64,000 bases of DNA, from assembly GCF_024171865.1 (NCBI RefSeq), contig NZ_JAMTCN010000005.1:124001-188000 (forward strand). The letters run 5' to 3'. The stretch's first letter is position 1. Each line of letters begins with the position of its first letter. Shown here one piece after another: positions 15,396 to 23,434 of the stretch. The position numbers were made by a program, and so were the translations under genes. The notes under the pieces are model-generated. The model saw only the letters and a program-made list of their open reading frames with translations, was not told the origin of the DNA and did not search any database. This DNA is from Prauserella aidingensis (GTDB taxonomy: Bacteria > Actinomycetota > Actinomycetes > Mycobacteriales > Pseudonocardiaceae).

Positions 15396-17081
15396 GTGAA
15401 CCCTTCCACCGCACAGGCGAGGGTCATCGTCGACGAGCTGGTGCGCAACACCGTGTCGCACGTCGTGCTGTGCCCCGGGTCGCGCAACGCGCCGCTGTCG
15501 CTGGCGCTGTCCGACGCCGAAGCCGCGGGCAAGCTGACCCTGCACGTGCGCATCGACGAACGCGGCGCCGGATTCCTCGCGCTGGGCATCGCCGCCCGCA
15601 CCGGACGTCCCGTGGCGCTGGTGTGCACGTCCGGCACCGCGGCGGCCAACTTCCACCCCGCGGTGCTCGAGGCCGACCGCGCCGGGGTGCCGCTCATCGT
15701 GCTCACCGCTGACCGGCCGCCCGAACTGCGCGCGGCGGGCGCCAACCAGGTCATCGACCAGCAGCACCTCTACGGCGGCGCGGTGCGCTACTTCGACGAG
15801 CTCGCCGTCGCCGAACGCCGCGCGGGGCAGAACGCCTACTGGCGCAGTCAGATCTGCCGCGCCTGGAACGCGGCCTACGGCGAGTGGCGCTGCGGCCCGG
15901 TGCACCTCAACGTGCCGTTCCGCGAACCGCTCGTGCCCGACGCCGGCGACGGCGTCGCGGGCGCCGCCGACTGGTACGAACCGCTCGACGGCAGGCCCCG
16001 CGGCGCGCGGTGGACCGAACTGCCCGAGTACGGCGCGCTGCCGTCGTCCGTCGTGCCGTCCGCGCGGCAGGGCCTGGTCATCGCCTGCGACGCTGGGGTG
16101 CACGCGGCGAGTGAATGGGCAGCCGAGCACGGTTGGCCCGTGCTGTCGGAGACGGGCGGCCTCGGCCTGGGCGGCGACACCGCCATCCCCGGCGGCCCGT
16201 GGCTGCTGGGCGTCGAGGAGTTCCTTGCCGAGCACAAACCGGAACAGGTGCTGTGCATCGGCAGGCCCACGGTGTTCCGCCAGGTGCAGCGGCTGCTGTC
16301 GGACCCGGCCGTCGAGGTGCTGCTGGTGCGGCCCGACGCGGACTGGCCCGCGCCCGCCCACAACGTCCGCCAGGTCGGGCAGTGGTTCGACGAGCCGACG
16401 AAACCCGCCGACCCGGAATGGCTCGCACGGTGGCAGCGCGCCGACGCCGCGGCCGTCGACGCCGTCCACGACACGCTCGGCCGCGAGCCGTGGCCCAGCG
16501 GCCTGCGCGTCGCCGAGGAACTGGTCCACGGCCTGCCGAAGGACTCGCTGCTCGTCGTCGGCTCGTCGAATCCGGCACGCGACGTCGCACTCGTCGGCGG
16601 CAGGCGGCCGGACGTGCTGGTGCACCGCAACCGCGGCGTCGCGGGCATCGACGGCACCGTGTCGACCGCCGTCGGCGCGGCGTGCGTCCACCGCGGCCCG
16701 TCGTACGCGCTGCTCGGCGACCTGACGTTCCTGCACGACATCAACGGCCTGCTGATCGGGCCCGCCGAGGACCGCCCCGACCTGGCGATCATCGTCGTCA
16801 ACGACGACGGCGGCGGCATCTTCTCGCTGCTCGAACAGGGCGCACCGGAACACAGCGACGGGTTCGAGCGGATCTTCGGCACCCCGCACGGAGCCGACCT
16901 CGCCGCCCTGTGCGCGGGCTACGGCGTGCCGTACCGGCGGGCCGGCGACCTGGACGAGTTCCGCGCCGCGCTGGCGCCCGAACCGGGGCTGCGGGTCATC
17001 GAGGTGCGCGCCGACCGGAGCAGGCACCGCGACCTGCACGCCGCGTTGCGGAACGCGGTGACGGCGGCCGTCACCGGCTGA
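15396..17081 (+). CDS. menD: SEPHCHC synthase MenD
   Basis: A 561-residue ThDP enzyme that condenses isochorismate and 2-oxoglutarate. N-terminal HVVLCPGSRNAPLSLAL, catalytic glutamate region RIDERGAGFLALG, CTSGTAAANFHPAVLEA, and the ThDP/Mg motif IIVVNDDGGGIFSLLEQG are present. GTG 15396 is preceded by CGAGGGGG. Its neighbours (menB divergent, DUF3592 downstream) match mycobacterial order. The 2-oxoglutarate it uses is also the likely substrate of korAB further along. Confidence 0.95.
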   Translation: MNPSTAQARVIVDELVRNTVSHVVLCPGSRNAPLSLALSDAEAAGKLTLHVRIDERGAGFLALGIAARTGRPVALVCTSGTAAANFHPAVLEADRAGVPLIVLTADRPPELRAAGANQVIDQQHLYGGAVRYFDELAVAERRAGQNAYWRSQICRAWNAAYGEWRCGPVHLNVPFREPLVPDAGDGVAGAADWYEPLDGRPRGARWTELPEYGALPSSVVPSARQGLVIACDAGVHAASEWAAEHGWPVLSETGGLGLGGDTAIPGGPWLLGVEEFLAEHKPEQVLCIGRPTVFRQVQRLLSDPAVEVLLVRPDADWPAPAHNVRQVGQWFDEPTKPADPEWLARWQRADAAAVDAVHDTLGREPWPSGLRVAEELVHGLPKDSLLVVGSSNPARDVALVGGRRPDVLVHRNRGVAGIDGTVSTAVGAACVHRGPSYALLGDLTFLHDINGLLIGPAEDRPDLAIIVVNDDGGGIFSLLEQGAPEHSDGFERIFGTPHGADLAALCAGYGVPYRRAGDLDEFRAALAPEPGLRVIEVRADRSRHRDLHAALRNAVTAAVTG

Positions 17082-17221
17082 GCCCGCCCAGCGCGGCTGC
17101 AACGAGCTGTGGAACGTCGACCGGACTTCTGGCCACCTGGTGCGTCCACGGCAGCCAGGCTGCCTCGTCGGCGTGGGTGGTCGGGGGAACCGGGCGGGAG
17201 GGAGCACTAGGATCACGAGCC

Positions 17222-17692
17222 GTGACCGCTTCCGATCCGCGCAGGCAGCGCGCGTGGCGCATCGGCGCGTGGGTCGTGCTCGGGCTCGCGCTGCTGATCA
17301 CCCTCGAGTGCGCCGTGCTCTCCGCGGGCGCGTGGGTCAACGACCGCGACATCGCCGAGAACCGCGGCGCCGCGGTCGCGCAGGTCGAACAGGTCACGTG
17401 GGACCGCACCCTCATCCGCTTCGACACCCCCGACGGCGAGTCGCACAACCCCGACCTCGGCGTGCTGTACCCGCAGGGGTTGAGCGAGGGGCAGCTCGTG
17501 CGCGTCGAGTACGACACCACCGAACCGGACCTGGTGAAGGTCGCTGGCCGCACGTGGGTGCTGACGCTCCTGCCGACGGGCACGACCGCACTGTTCACCT
17601 GGCTGGTCGCCGGTCCGCTGCTGTGGTTCCTGCGCCGGCAGGCGGGCGGCCGCATCGCACCGCACCGCTGGCGCAGATCCGCGGCAGCCTGA
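17222..17692 (+). CDS. DUF3592-type membrane protein (Rv0556-like)
   Basis: 156 residues with GTG start. Two hydrophobic segments (near residues 14-34 and 118-140) flank a beta-rich domain (QVTWDRTLIRFDTPDGESHN, VRVEYDTTEPDLVKVAG) typical of DUF3592. The homologous gene between menD and the mannosyltransferase in mycobacteria supports conservation. Function unknown. It is convergent with the inositol monophosphatase-like gene. Confidence 0.78.
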   Translation: MTASDPRRQRAWRIGAWVVLGLALLITLECAVLSAGAWVNDRDIAENRGAAVAQVEQVTWDRTLIRFDTPDGESHNPDLGVLYPQGLSEGQLVRVEYDTTEPDLVKVAGRTWVLTLLPTGTTALFTWLVAGPLLWFLRRQAGGRIAPHRWRRSAAA

Positions 17693-17863
17693 CCTCATCG
17701 GGTCCGGCCGCGTGTGGCGCTTGAGTCTGGAGAGCCACGGGTGCCCGGGCGCCTGGCCCCGTCTGCGCCTTCCCCGGCCCCGTTGCCGCCGGTGCCGGCA
17801 GGGCCGTTGTCCGGGGGGCGGCCGCAGGCGCCCGCAGGTCACGCTCCGACCGGTGCAGCGCCG

Positions 17864-18691
17864 TCACTCGCGGCAGCCCGACCACCAGGTGAGGACCTCG
17901 TCGGCCACGTCGGGTGCGGCCACGAGCAGCCCGTCGAGCGGCAGCGTCGCCTCACCGCCGCGCCGGTCGAGCACCACGGCCCCCGCTTCCCCCGCGACTC
18001 CCAGCGCGCCGGCGACGTCCCACTCGCGATATCCGTGCAGCACCGCGGCGACGGCGTGGCCGAGCGCGACCTGCGTGACCGCCAGCGCCGACGAGCCGAG
18101 CACGCGCGTGCCCGTGTGCGCCGCCGCGGCGCTCTCCAGGAACCGCGACAACCCCGGCCACGCGTTGCCCCCGCTGAGCTCGGTGCACACGATCGCCCCT
18201 GCCGTCCTCGTGCGCGCGGGCACCCGCACGAGCGTCCCGTTGGCGCGCGCGCCGCGGCCGCGGCCCGCCGTGTAGATCTGCCCCCGATACGGGTCCGCCA
18301 CCACGCCGACGACCGGCCCGTCCCCGTCGACCAGGGCGAGGCTGTACGAACACCACGGGATGCCCGCGACGTAGTTGGCGGTGCCGTCCACCGGGTCGAC
18401 CACCCAGCGGTACTCGGCCCCGTGCGCGCCCGCGTCGTCGCCGTACTCCTCACCGACGACCGGGATGTCGGGGAACTCGGTGGCCAGCACGCGGCGGGTG
18501 TGCCGTTCCAGGGTGCGATCGGTGTCGGTGACCCAGTCGAACGGCGATTCCTTCGTGGTCGGCCGTGCTCCGCGGCCCGCCGTCGCGGTGATCACGTCGG
18601 TGGCGTCGGTGGCGAGCCTGCCTGCCACCTCCAGTGCCTGGGAGAGCAGGCCGGGGTCGACCGGGCGCAGCGTTCGGGACGAGAGGGTCAT
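17864..18691 (-). CDS. Inositol monophosphatase-family phosphatase
   Basis: 275 residues. Metal- and phosphate-binding motifs are DWVTDTDRTLE, VVGEEYGDD, WVVDPVDGTANYVAGIP and the C-terminal EWDVAGALGVAGEAGAV. The family dephosphorylates inositol phosphates, histidinol phosphate, PAP or fructose bisphosphate; in actinobacteria inositol phosphate for phosphatidylinositol mannosides or mycothiol is likely. The divergent mannosyltransferases nearby fit a phosphatidylinositol mannoside link. ATG 18691 gives MTLSSRTLRPVDPG; the longer frame reads through a family B repeat. Confidence 0.88.
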   Translation of the reverse strand: MTLSSRTLRPVDPGLLSQALEVAGRLATDATDVITATAGRGARPTTKESPFDWVTDTDRTLERHTRRVLATEFPDIPVVGEEYGDDAGAHGAEYRWVVDPVDGTANYVAGIPWCSYSLALVDGDGPVVGVVADPYRGQIYTAGRGRGARANGTLVRVPARTRTAGAIVCTELSGGNAWPGLSRFLESAAAAHTGTRVLGSSALAVTQVALGHAVAAVLHGYREWDVAGALGVAGEAGAVVLDRRGGEATLPLDGLLVAAPDVADEVLTWWSGCRE

Positions 18692-19027
18692 GCCGCTCCA
18701 ATGTGGCGGCCGCGAGTGTCCTGCATGCGAAGTGGAGATGACACCTCGCTCGCGATCCGACGACGACTCGACCGGGGGAAGGGTGGCCGCGCCCCCAGGG
18801 GCACCCTGGTCGCACTGAACGCCACCAAGGTGCCCTTGGGGCATCGAACGCAGTCACGCGTCAGCGCGCCCGGGAGGGGGTCGGGCCGACGGGCGGCCGC
18901 GAGCCACGAATCGTCCCCTCGCGACGTCCCTCGGCGGTGCGGCTTCGGCGACAGTGTTCGGTGACCGTTCCACAGCCCGTTACGCGGGAGTAGTGGGACG
19001 GCCGTCGGGGCGGTCGATGCTGGGCCC
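18692..19027. other. Gene-free stretch with repeats between phosphatase and mannosyltransferase
   Basis: A 336-base divergent intergenic region. It contains a fragment of repeat family E (about 18709-18727), the family B palindrome (18791-18842) and presumably the promoters of both neighbours. I see no convincing coding frame and no clear -35/-10 pair. Confidence 0.6.
18791..18842. repeat. Family B palindromic repeat upstream of the mannosyltransferase
   Basis: Inverted repeat with 23-base left arm (18791-18813), seven-base loop and right arm to 18842, including GGTGCCCTTGGGGC. The arms have a few mismatches. It is closely similar to the copies at 7531-7583 and in nuoG. Confidence 0.85.
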
Positions 19028-20146
19028 GTGCGCGTTGCCATCGTCACCGAGAGCTTCCTGCCGCAGGTGAACGGCGTGACCAACTCCGTGCTGCGGGTCG
19101 TGGAGTACCTGACGGCCCGCGGTGACGACGTGCTGGTGGTCGCGCCGGGCGCCGGGCCCGAGGAGTACTGCGGCGCACCCGTGGTGCGGGTGCCCGCGGT
19201 GGACCTGCCGGTGGTGAACACGCTTCCGGTGGGCGTTCCCACCCGCACGGTGCTGACGGCGCTGGCGACGTTCGCCCCGGACGTGGTGCATCTGGCGTCG
19301 CCGTTCGTGGTCGGCGCGCGGGGACTGGCCGCGGCCCGCAGACTCGGCGTGCCGACCGTGGCGGTGTACCAGACCGACATCCCCGGGTTCGCCGAGGCGT
19401 ACGGGCTCGGCCTCGGCGCCAGGGCCGCGTGGCGGTGGGTGCGCAGGTTGCACTCGCGTGCCGACCGCACGCTCGCGCCGTCGTCGGACTCGGCACACCA
19501 GTTGCGGCTGCACGGCGTCCCGCGGGTGCACCGCTGGGGCCGGGGCGTGGACGTCGACCGGTTCGACCCGGCCCACACCGACCCGGAGCTGCGCGCCGAA
19601 CTGGCCCCGGGTGGCGAACTGCTCGTCGGCTTCGTCGGCAGACTCGCCCCGGAGAAGGAGGTCGGCAGGCTCGCCGCGCTCGCGGACGTGCCCGGGGTGC
19701 GCGTGGTGATCGTCGGCGACGGGCCCGAGCACGAGTCGCTGCGCGAGGCGTTGCCCGATGCGGTGTTCCTCGGCGTGCGGTACGGCGAGGAACTCGCCCG
19801 CATCTACGCCAGCCTCGACGTGTTCGTGCACACCGGACCGCACGAGACGTTCTGCCAGACGGTGCAGGAGGCGATGGCCTCGGGGCTGCCCGTGATCGCA
19901 CCGGCGGCGGGCGGGCCGCGCGACCTCGTCGACCACGGCCGAACGGGTTACCTGCTCCCACCCGACCACGGCGAGTTCACCCGCGTGCTGCCCGGCGTGA
20001 TCGACACGCTGCGGGATCCGGACCTGCGCGACGGTCTCGGCGAGGCGGGGCGCACCGCGGTGCTCGGCCGCACCTGGCCCGCCGTCTGCCGCAAGCTGAC
20101 CGGCCACTACGACGCCGTCCGCGGGCAGATCCTGCGAGCCGCGTGA
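19028..20146 (+). CDS. mgtA: GT4 alpha-mannosyltransferase, MgtA/PimB-like (Rv0557-like)
   Basis: A 372-residue GT-B glycosyltransferase. N-terminal [20 protein letters not shown], donor-site [38 protein letters not shown] and the EX7E-type motif [20 protein letters not shown] are present. Position after menD and the DUF3592 gene matches mycobacterial mgtA, which uses GDP-mannose in glycolipid synthesis. A family B palindrome lies upstream. A second GT4 gene follows immediately. Confidence 0.88.
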   Translation: MRVAIVTESFLPQVNGVTNSVLRVVEYLTARGDDVLVVAPGAGPEEYCGAPVVRVPAVDLPVVNTLPVGVPTRTVLTALATFAPDVVHLASPFVVGARGLAAARRLGVPTVAVYQTDIPGFAEAYGLGLGARAAWRWVRRLHSRADRTLAPSSDSAHQLRLHGVPRVHRWGRGVDVDRFDPAHTDPELRAELAPGGELLVGFVGRLAPEKEVGRLAALADVPGVRVVIVGDGPEHESLREALPDAVFLGVRYGEELARIYASLDVFVHTGPHETFCQTVQEAMASGLPVIAPAAGGPRDLVDHGRTGYLLPPDHGEFTRVLPGVIDTLRDPDLRDGLGEAGRTAVLGRTWPAVCRKLTGHYDAVRGQILRAA

Positions 20147-20166
20147 CGGTCACGGGAAGGGCGCGC

Positions 20167-21324
20167 GTGGCGATGGCCGGTGGCAGAGTTCGAGAGCCCG
20201 CACGTCGACCCCGGATGCACATCGTGCAGCTCGCCAACTTCTACGGGCCGCGTTCCGGCGGGCTGCGCACCGCGCTGCATCACCTCGGCGCCGGGTATGT
20301 CGAGTGTGGACACCGCGTGACCCTCGTCGTGCCCGGGGCGTGCCACGACGACACGACACTGTCGACCGGGGTGCGCAGGCTGACACTGCCCGCACCGCGG
20401 ATTCCCGGCACCGGCGGGTACCGGGCCGTCGATCCGCTGCGGGTGCGCACGTTGCTGCGCGACCTCGAACCCGATCTGCTCGAGGTGTCGGACCGGCTGA
20501 CACTGCGCGGGATGGGCGCGTGGGCACGCGAGCACGGCGTGCCCAGCGTGGTGATCTCGCACGAACGCCTGGACCGGCTTCTCCAGCAGTTCCTGCTGCC
20601 GCGGCCGCTCGCCGAACGGGCCGCCGACGCGGCGAACCGCCGGATGGCGCGCAGCTACGACACGGTGGTGTGCACGACGGCGTTCGCGCGGGGCGAGTTC
20701 GACCGCATCGGCGCGCCGAACGTGCGTCGAGTCCCGTTGGGCGTCGACCTGACCACGTTCACCCCGGACCGCCGCGACGGCGACTGGCGGCGTGAACTCA
20801 CGGGTGGTGCCGACGCGCTGATCGTCCACTGCGGACGCCTGTCGCCGGAGAAACACGTGGAACGCAGTGTCGATACGGTCGCCGAGCTGACCGAGTCCGG
20901 CGCGAACGTGCGGCTGGTGATCGCGGGCGACGGGCCGCGGCGGCGAGCCCTCGAACGCCGCGCACGGGGCCTGCCGGTGCGGTTCCTCGGCCACCTCCCG
21001 CAGCGCGGCGACGTCGCCCGGCTGCTGGCGAGCGCCGACGTGTCGCTCGCCCCGGGACCGCACGAGACGTTCGGACTGGCGGCACTCGAGGCGTTGGCGT
21101 CCGGCACGCCCGTGGTGGTGTCCGAGTCCTCGGCGTTGCGCGAGATCGTCGAACCGGGCTGCGGCGCAGCCGTGGCCGACCGTGCGGGTGCGTTCGCCGG
21201 GGCCGTGACCGGCCTGCTCGGCAGCCCCGAGCCGGTGCGCCGCAGTCTCGCGCGGGCGCGGGCCGAGGAGTTCACCTGGCCACGCTCCGTCGACGGGATG
21301 CTGCGGGTCCTCACCTCCGCCTGA
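20167..21324 (+). CDS. GT4-family glycosyltransferase
   Basis: About 385 residues, a second GT-B enzyme: MHIVQLANFYGPRSGGLRTA near the N-terminus, VHCGRLSPEKHVERSVDTVA, VIAGDGPRRRALERRARGLP and the donor-binding PHETFGLAALEALASGTPVV. It probably transfers a sugar to a membrane glycolipid, in series with the preceding mannosyltransferase, but donor and acceptor are unknown. The start is uncertain: GTG 20167 has GGGAAGG six bases upstream, with ATG 20173 and ATG 20215 as alternatives. Confidence 0.85.
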   Translation: MAMAGGRVREPARRPRMHIVQLANFYGPRSGGLRTALHHLGAGYVECGHRVTLVVPGACHDDTTLSTGVRRLTLPAPRIPGTGGYRAVDPLRVRTLLRDLEPDLLEVSDRLTLRGMGAWAREHGVPSVVISHERLDRLLQQFLLPRPLAERAADAANRRMARSYDTVVCTTAFARGEFDRIGAPNVRRVPLGVDLTTFTPDRRDGDWRRELTGGADALIVHCGRLSPEKHVERSVDTVAELTESGANVRLVIAGDGPRRRALERRARGLPVRFLGHLPQRGDVARLLASADVSLAPGPHETFGLAALEALASGTPVVVSESSALREIVEPGCGAAVADRAGAFAGAVTGLLGSPEPVRRSLARARAEEFTWPRSVDGMLRVLTSA

Positions 21325-21535
21325 CCGCGCTGAGAGGGCTGTGGGCCGATCGTGTGGCGGCCGCTCCGCCCCGGAACGCGGGGGAGCGCAGTGGCCGTCG
21401 AAGCTGCGGCAGCGGTCGGCGGGTGGCTGCGTGTGGTTCCGGTCGCGATATCCGGCATTCCGACCCCGGACGGTCGCCGGTCCGATACGCTGGGCCGCTG
21501 CGAGACCTGAGGTGAGCAACGGGGGAAGGTCCGTC

Positions 21536-21847
21536 ATGGCTGACGAGGGCAGCGCCGGTGGGGTCGGCGCGGAGGCATTCGCAGGCGTCGAGGCCAGTGG
21601 TGAGGTCAGTACGAGCGGCGGCTCCGGGGGCGGTTCCGGCGACAGCTTCTGGGACAAGGCCGTTTTCGCCGTCCAGGGCGAGAAGGGCACCGCGACCGCG
21701 GACGGCTGGGCGATGGGCACGGTGACCGGCGGCGGTCCTGCCGGTGGGGATTCAAGATGGACCCCGAGACCGCCGAAGGCATGGTCCGCAAAGCCAAGTG
21801 GATCGCCGACCAGATGCAGGGGAACTACGAACGGGCCAAAAGCTTGA
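21536..21847 (+). CDS. N-terminal part of a type VII-secretion-type protein, out of frame after about base 21746
   Basis: Starts MADEGSAGGVGAEAFAGVEA with GGGGGAAGG upstream and reads FWDKAVFAVQGEKGTATADG-WAMG before a Gly/Pro stretch. After GGTGGGGATTC the frame turns into a basic, proline-rich sequence typical of an incorrect frame. Adding one G to the run of four (21746-21749) joins it to the following frame as PAGGGFKMDPETAEGM, the kind of junction seen in related proteins. A one-base deletion, sequencing error or slippage would explain the split. Confidence 0.6.
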   Translation: MADEGSAGGVGAEAFAGVEASGEVSTSGGSGGGSGDSFWDKAVFAVQGEKGTATADGWAMGTVTGGGPAGGDSRWTPRPPKAWSAKPSGSPTRCRGTTNGPKA

Positions 21848-22062
21848 CTCGAAGCGAGCCGCCTGCCACGGACCCTGGTAGTCAAGCGTTCCAGAAGGTC
21901 GCGCACGGGCTGTTCGATCTGGGCTCCGGAAGCATGAAGGCCCAGTGGCAGCGCTATGTCGACATCGCAGAGAAGCTGCAGAAGGCGCTCGACGTGTACA
22001 ACGAGGTCGACGAGCAGGCGGGCAAGGACGCGAAGAAGGCCGGCGGAGGGATGTTCGGTTGA
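21757..22062 (+). CDS. WXG100/PPE-like helical protein, C-terminal part of the split gene
   Basis: 101 residues of predicted helical hairpin: MDPETAEGMVRKAKWIADQM, then AFQKVAHGLFDLGSGSMKAQ and WQRYVDIAEKLQKALDVYNE. Such helical hairpins are characteristic of ESX (type VII) substrates. It may start alone at ATG 21757 or continue the preceding frame after a one-base correction. The next gene's TTG start overlaps its stop. Confidence 0.65.
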   Translation: MDPETAEGMVRKAKWIADQMQGNYERAKSLTRSEPPATDPGSQAFQKVAHGLFDLGSGSMKAQWQRYVDIAEKLQKALDVYNEVDEQAGKDAKKAGGGMFG

Positions 22063-22706
22063 AGTACCTGGTCAGGGTCGTGGCGTTGGCCGCCGTATCG
22101 CTGGTGGCGGCGGCGTGCGGAAGCGAGTCCGACGGTCAGGCCCAGCCCGAGCCGTCCGGTGTGGGGCCCTCGAGCGCGTCCGCCGCACCAAGTAGCGCCG
22201 AGGACGGTGGTCAGGAGCTGCCGCACAGTGGAGCTCCCGCCGTCACGAATCCGCTCCCAAAGTCCGTTCTCGATGGCGACCCGTGTACTGATGCGTTGAC
22301 GCAGGCGCAAGCCAAGAAATTCCTCGGAGATGCCGTCACGAGCGTGGACGCTGATGAGCCGAGACTTGGCCCGGGATGTCGTTGGTCGAACCGGAGCGTG
22401 TTGGCCTCGTTCACATTGAACTACGACACGGCTGTGGGTCAGGGGTTGAGCGCGACGTACGCCAACGCGAAGACCCAGGAGGACAACTTCGCCGAGATCG
22501 ATCCGATCGGGGGCTTTCCCGCGGTGCAGTACTGGGATGACGGTCAGGAGCGCAACTGCAACACCGTCGTTGGCGTGGCCGATGAGTACGCGGTGGGCAT
22601 AAGCCTGACGCTCGGCACCAATAGTGCTGAAGAAGGTGAAGATCCGTGCGAGGCTTCACGGACGGTCATGGAACGTGTCGTCGGCAATTTGAAGGCGAAG
22701 GCCTGA
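22059..22706 (+). CDS. DUF3558-type lipoprotein, first copy
   Basis: 215 residues. A hydrophobic signal ending in a lipobox-like LVAAAC at about residue 20 is followed by a Ser/Pro/Gln linker and a DUF3558 domain (LPKSVLDGDPCTDALTQAQA, PGCRWSN, GFPAVQYWDDGQERNC). The start is TTG 22059, overlapping the upstream stop, with GGAGGG nine bases before. The same TTG context occurs in the paralogue downstream, which supports this choice. It probably sits on the outer face of the membrane. Confidence 0.82.
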   Translation: MKYLVRVVALAAVSLVAAACGSESDGQAQPEPSGVGPSSASAAPSSAEDGGQELPHSGAPAVTNPLPKSVLDGDPCTDALTQAQAKKFLGDAVTSVDADEPRLGPGCRWSNRSVLASFTLNYDTAVGQGLSATYANAKTQEDNFAEIDPIGGFPAVQYWDDGQERNCNTVVGVADEYAVGISLTLGTNSAEEGEDPCEASRTVMERVVGNLKAKA

Positions 22707-22743
22707 CGGCCGGAGTGAAGCAGTCCGGCGGAGGGCTGGTCGA

Positions 22744-23388
22744 TTGAGGTACCTGGTCAGGACCGCGGCGCTGGCTGCCGTGGCCGTGGTGGCGACCGCG
22801 TGTTCGAGCGAGTCCGACGGACAGGCGCAGCCCGAGCCGTCCAGTACGGCGGGCTCGATGCCGTCTGCGGCACCGAGTAGCGCGGCAGGCAGTGGCCAGG
22901 AGCTGCCGCACAGCGGGGCACCCGCCGTCACAGACCCGCTTCCGAAGTCCGTGCTTGACGGAGATCCGTGTACTGACGCGCTCACGGAGGACCAGGCCAA
23001 GGAGATTCTGGGCGATGCTGTCACCAGTGAAGATGACGATCTGCGGCCCTTGGGGCCTGGATGTCACTGGTCGAATCAGGAGACCTTGGCGTCGTTCGGC
23101 CTGAACTACGACGTGCGGACGGGCCAGGGCTTGAGCGGGGCCTACGCCAACGCGCAGTCACGTAGGCAATTCACGGAGATCGCGCCCATCGGAGGTTTTC
23201 CTGCGGTTCAGTACCACGAGAGTGACGTGGACCGGGCGTGCACCACGGTGGTCGGGCTTGCGGACGAGTATGCGGTGGTCATGTCACTGGCCGTCGGTAC
23301 GAAGGGTGCTGAAGAGGGCGACGATCCGTGCGAGGCTGGTCGCCTGGTCATGGAACGTGTCGTCGGCAATTTGAAGGCGAAGGCCTGA
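22744..23388 (+). CDS. DUF3558-type lipoprotein, second copy
   Basis: 214 residues, closely related to the preceding protein: both share ESDGQAQPEPS, ELPHSGAPAVT, PLPKSVLDGDPCTDAL and the C-terminal MERVVGNLKAKA. The lipobox is VVATAC. The start is TTG 22744 preceded by GGCGGAGGG, the same leader as the first copy, so the duplication included the translation start. It probably arose by tandem duplication and has diverged mainly in the middle. Confidence 0.82.
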   Translation: MRYLVRTAALAAVAVVATACSSESDGQAQPEPSSTAGSMPSAAPSSAAGSGQELPHSGAPAVTDPLPKSVLDGDPCTDALTEDQAKEILGDAVTSEDDDLRPLGPGCHWSNQETLASFGLNYDVRTGQGLSGAYANAQSRRQFTEIAPIGGFPAVQYHESDVDRACTTVVGLADEYAVVMSLAVGTKGAEEGDDPCEAGRLVMERVVGNLKAKA

Positions 23389-23434
23389 CGGTCGGAGCCG
23401 GCCTGCACAGCGGCAGGTGAAGGGGGAGTACGCG

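Noticed and set aside
14424-17216. Very long minus-strand frame through menD
   Set aside because: It is open by high GC third positions on the opposite strand of menD; only the part from 15347 down is menB.
21536-22062. Two unrelated genes rather than one split gene
   Set aside because: The frames join exactly with one added G to give a typical junction, and the first frame's tail looks non-coding; still, an independent start at 21757 cannot be excluded.
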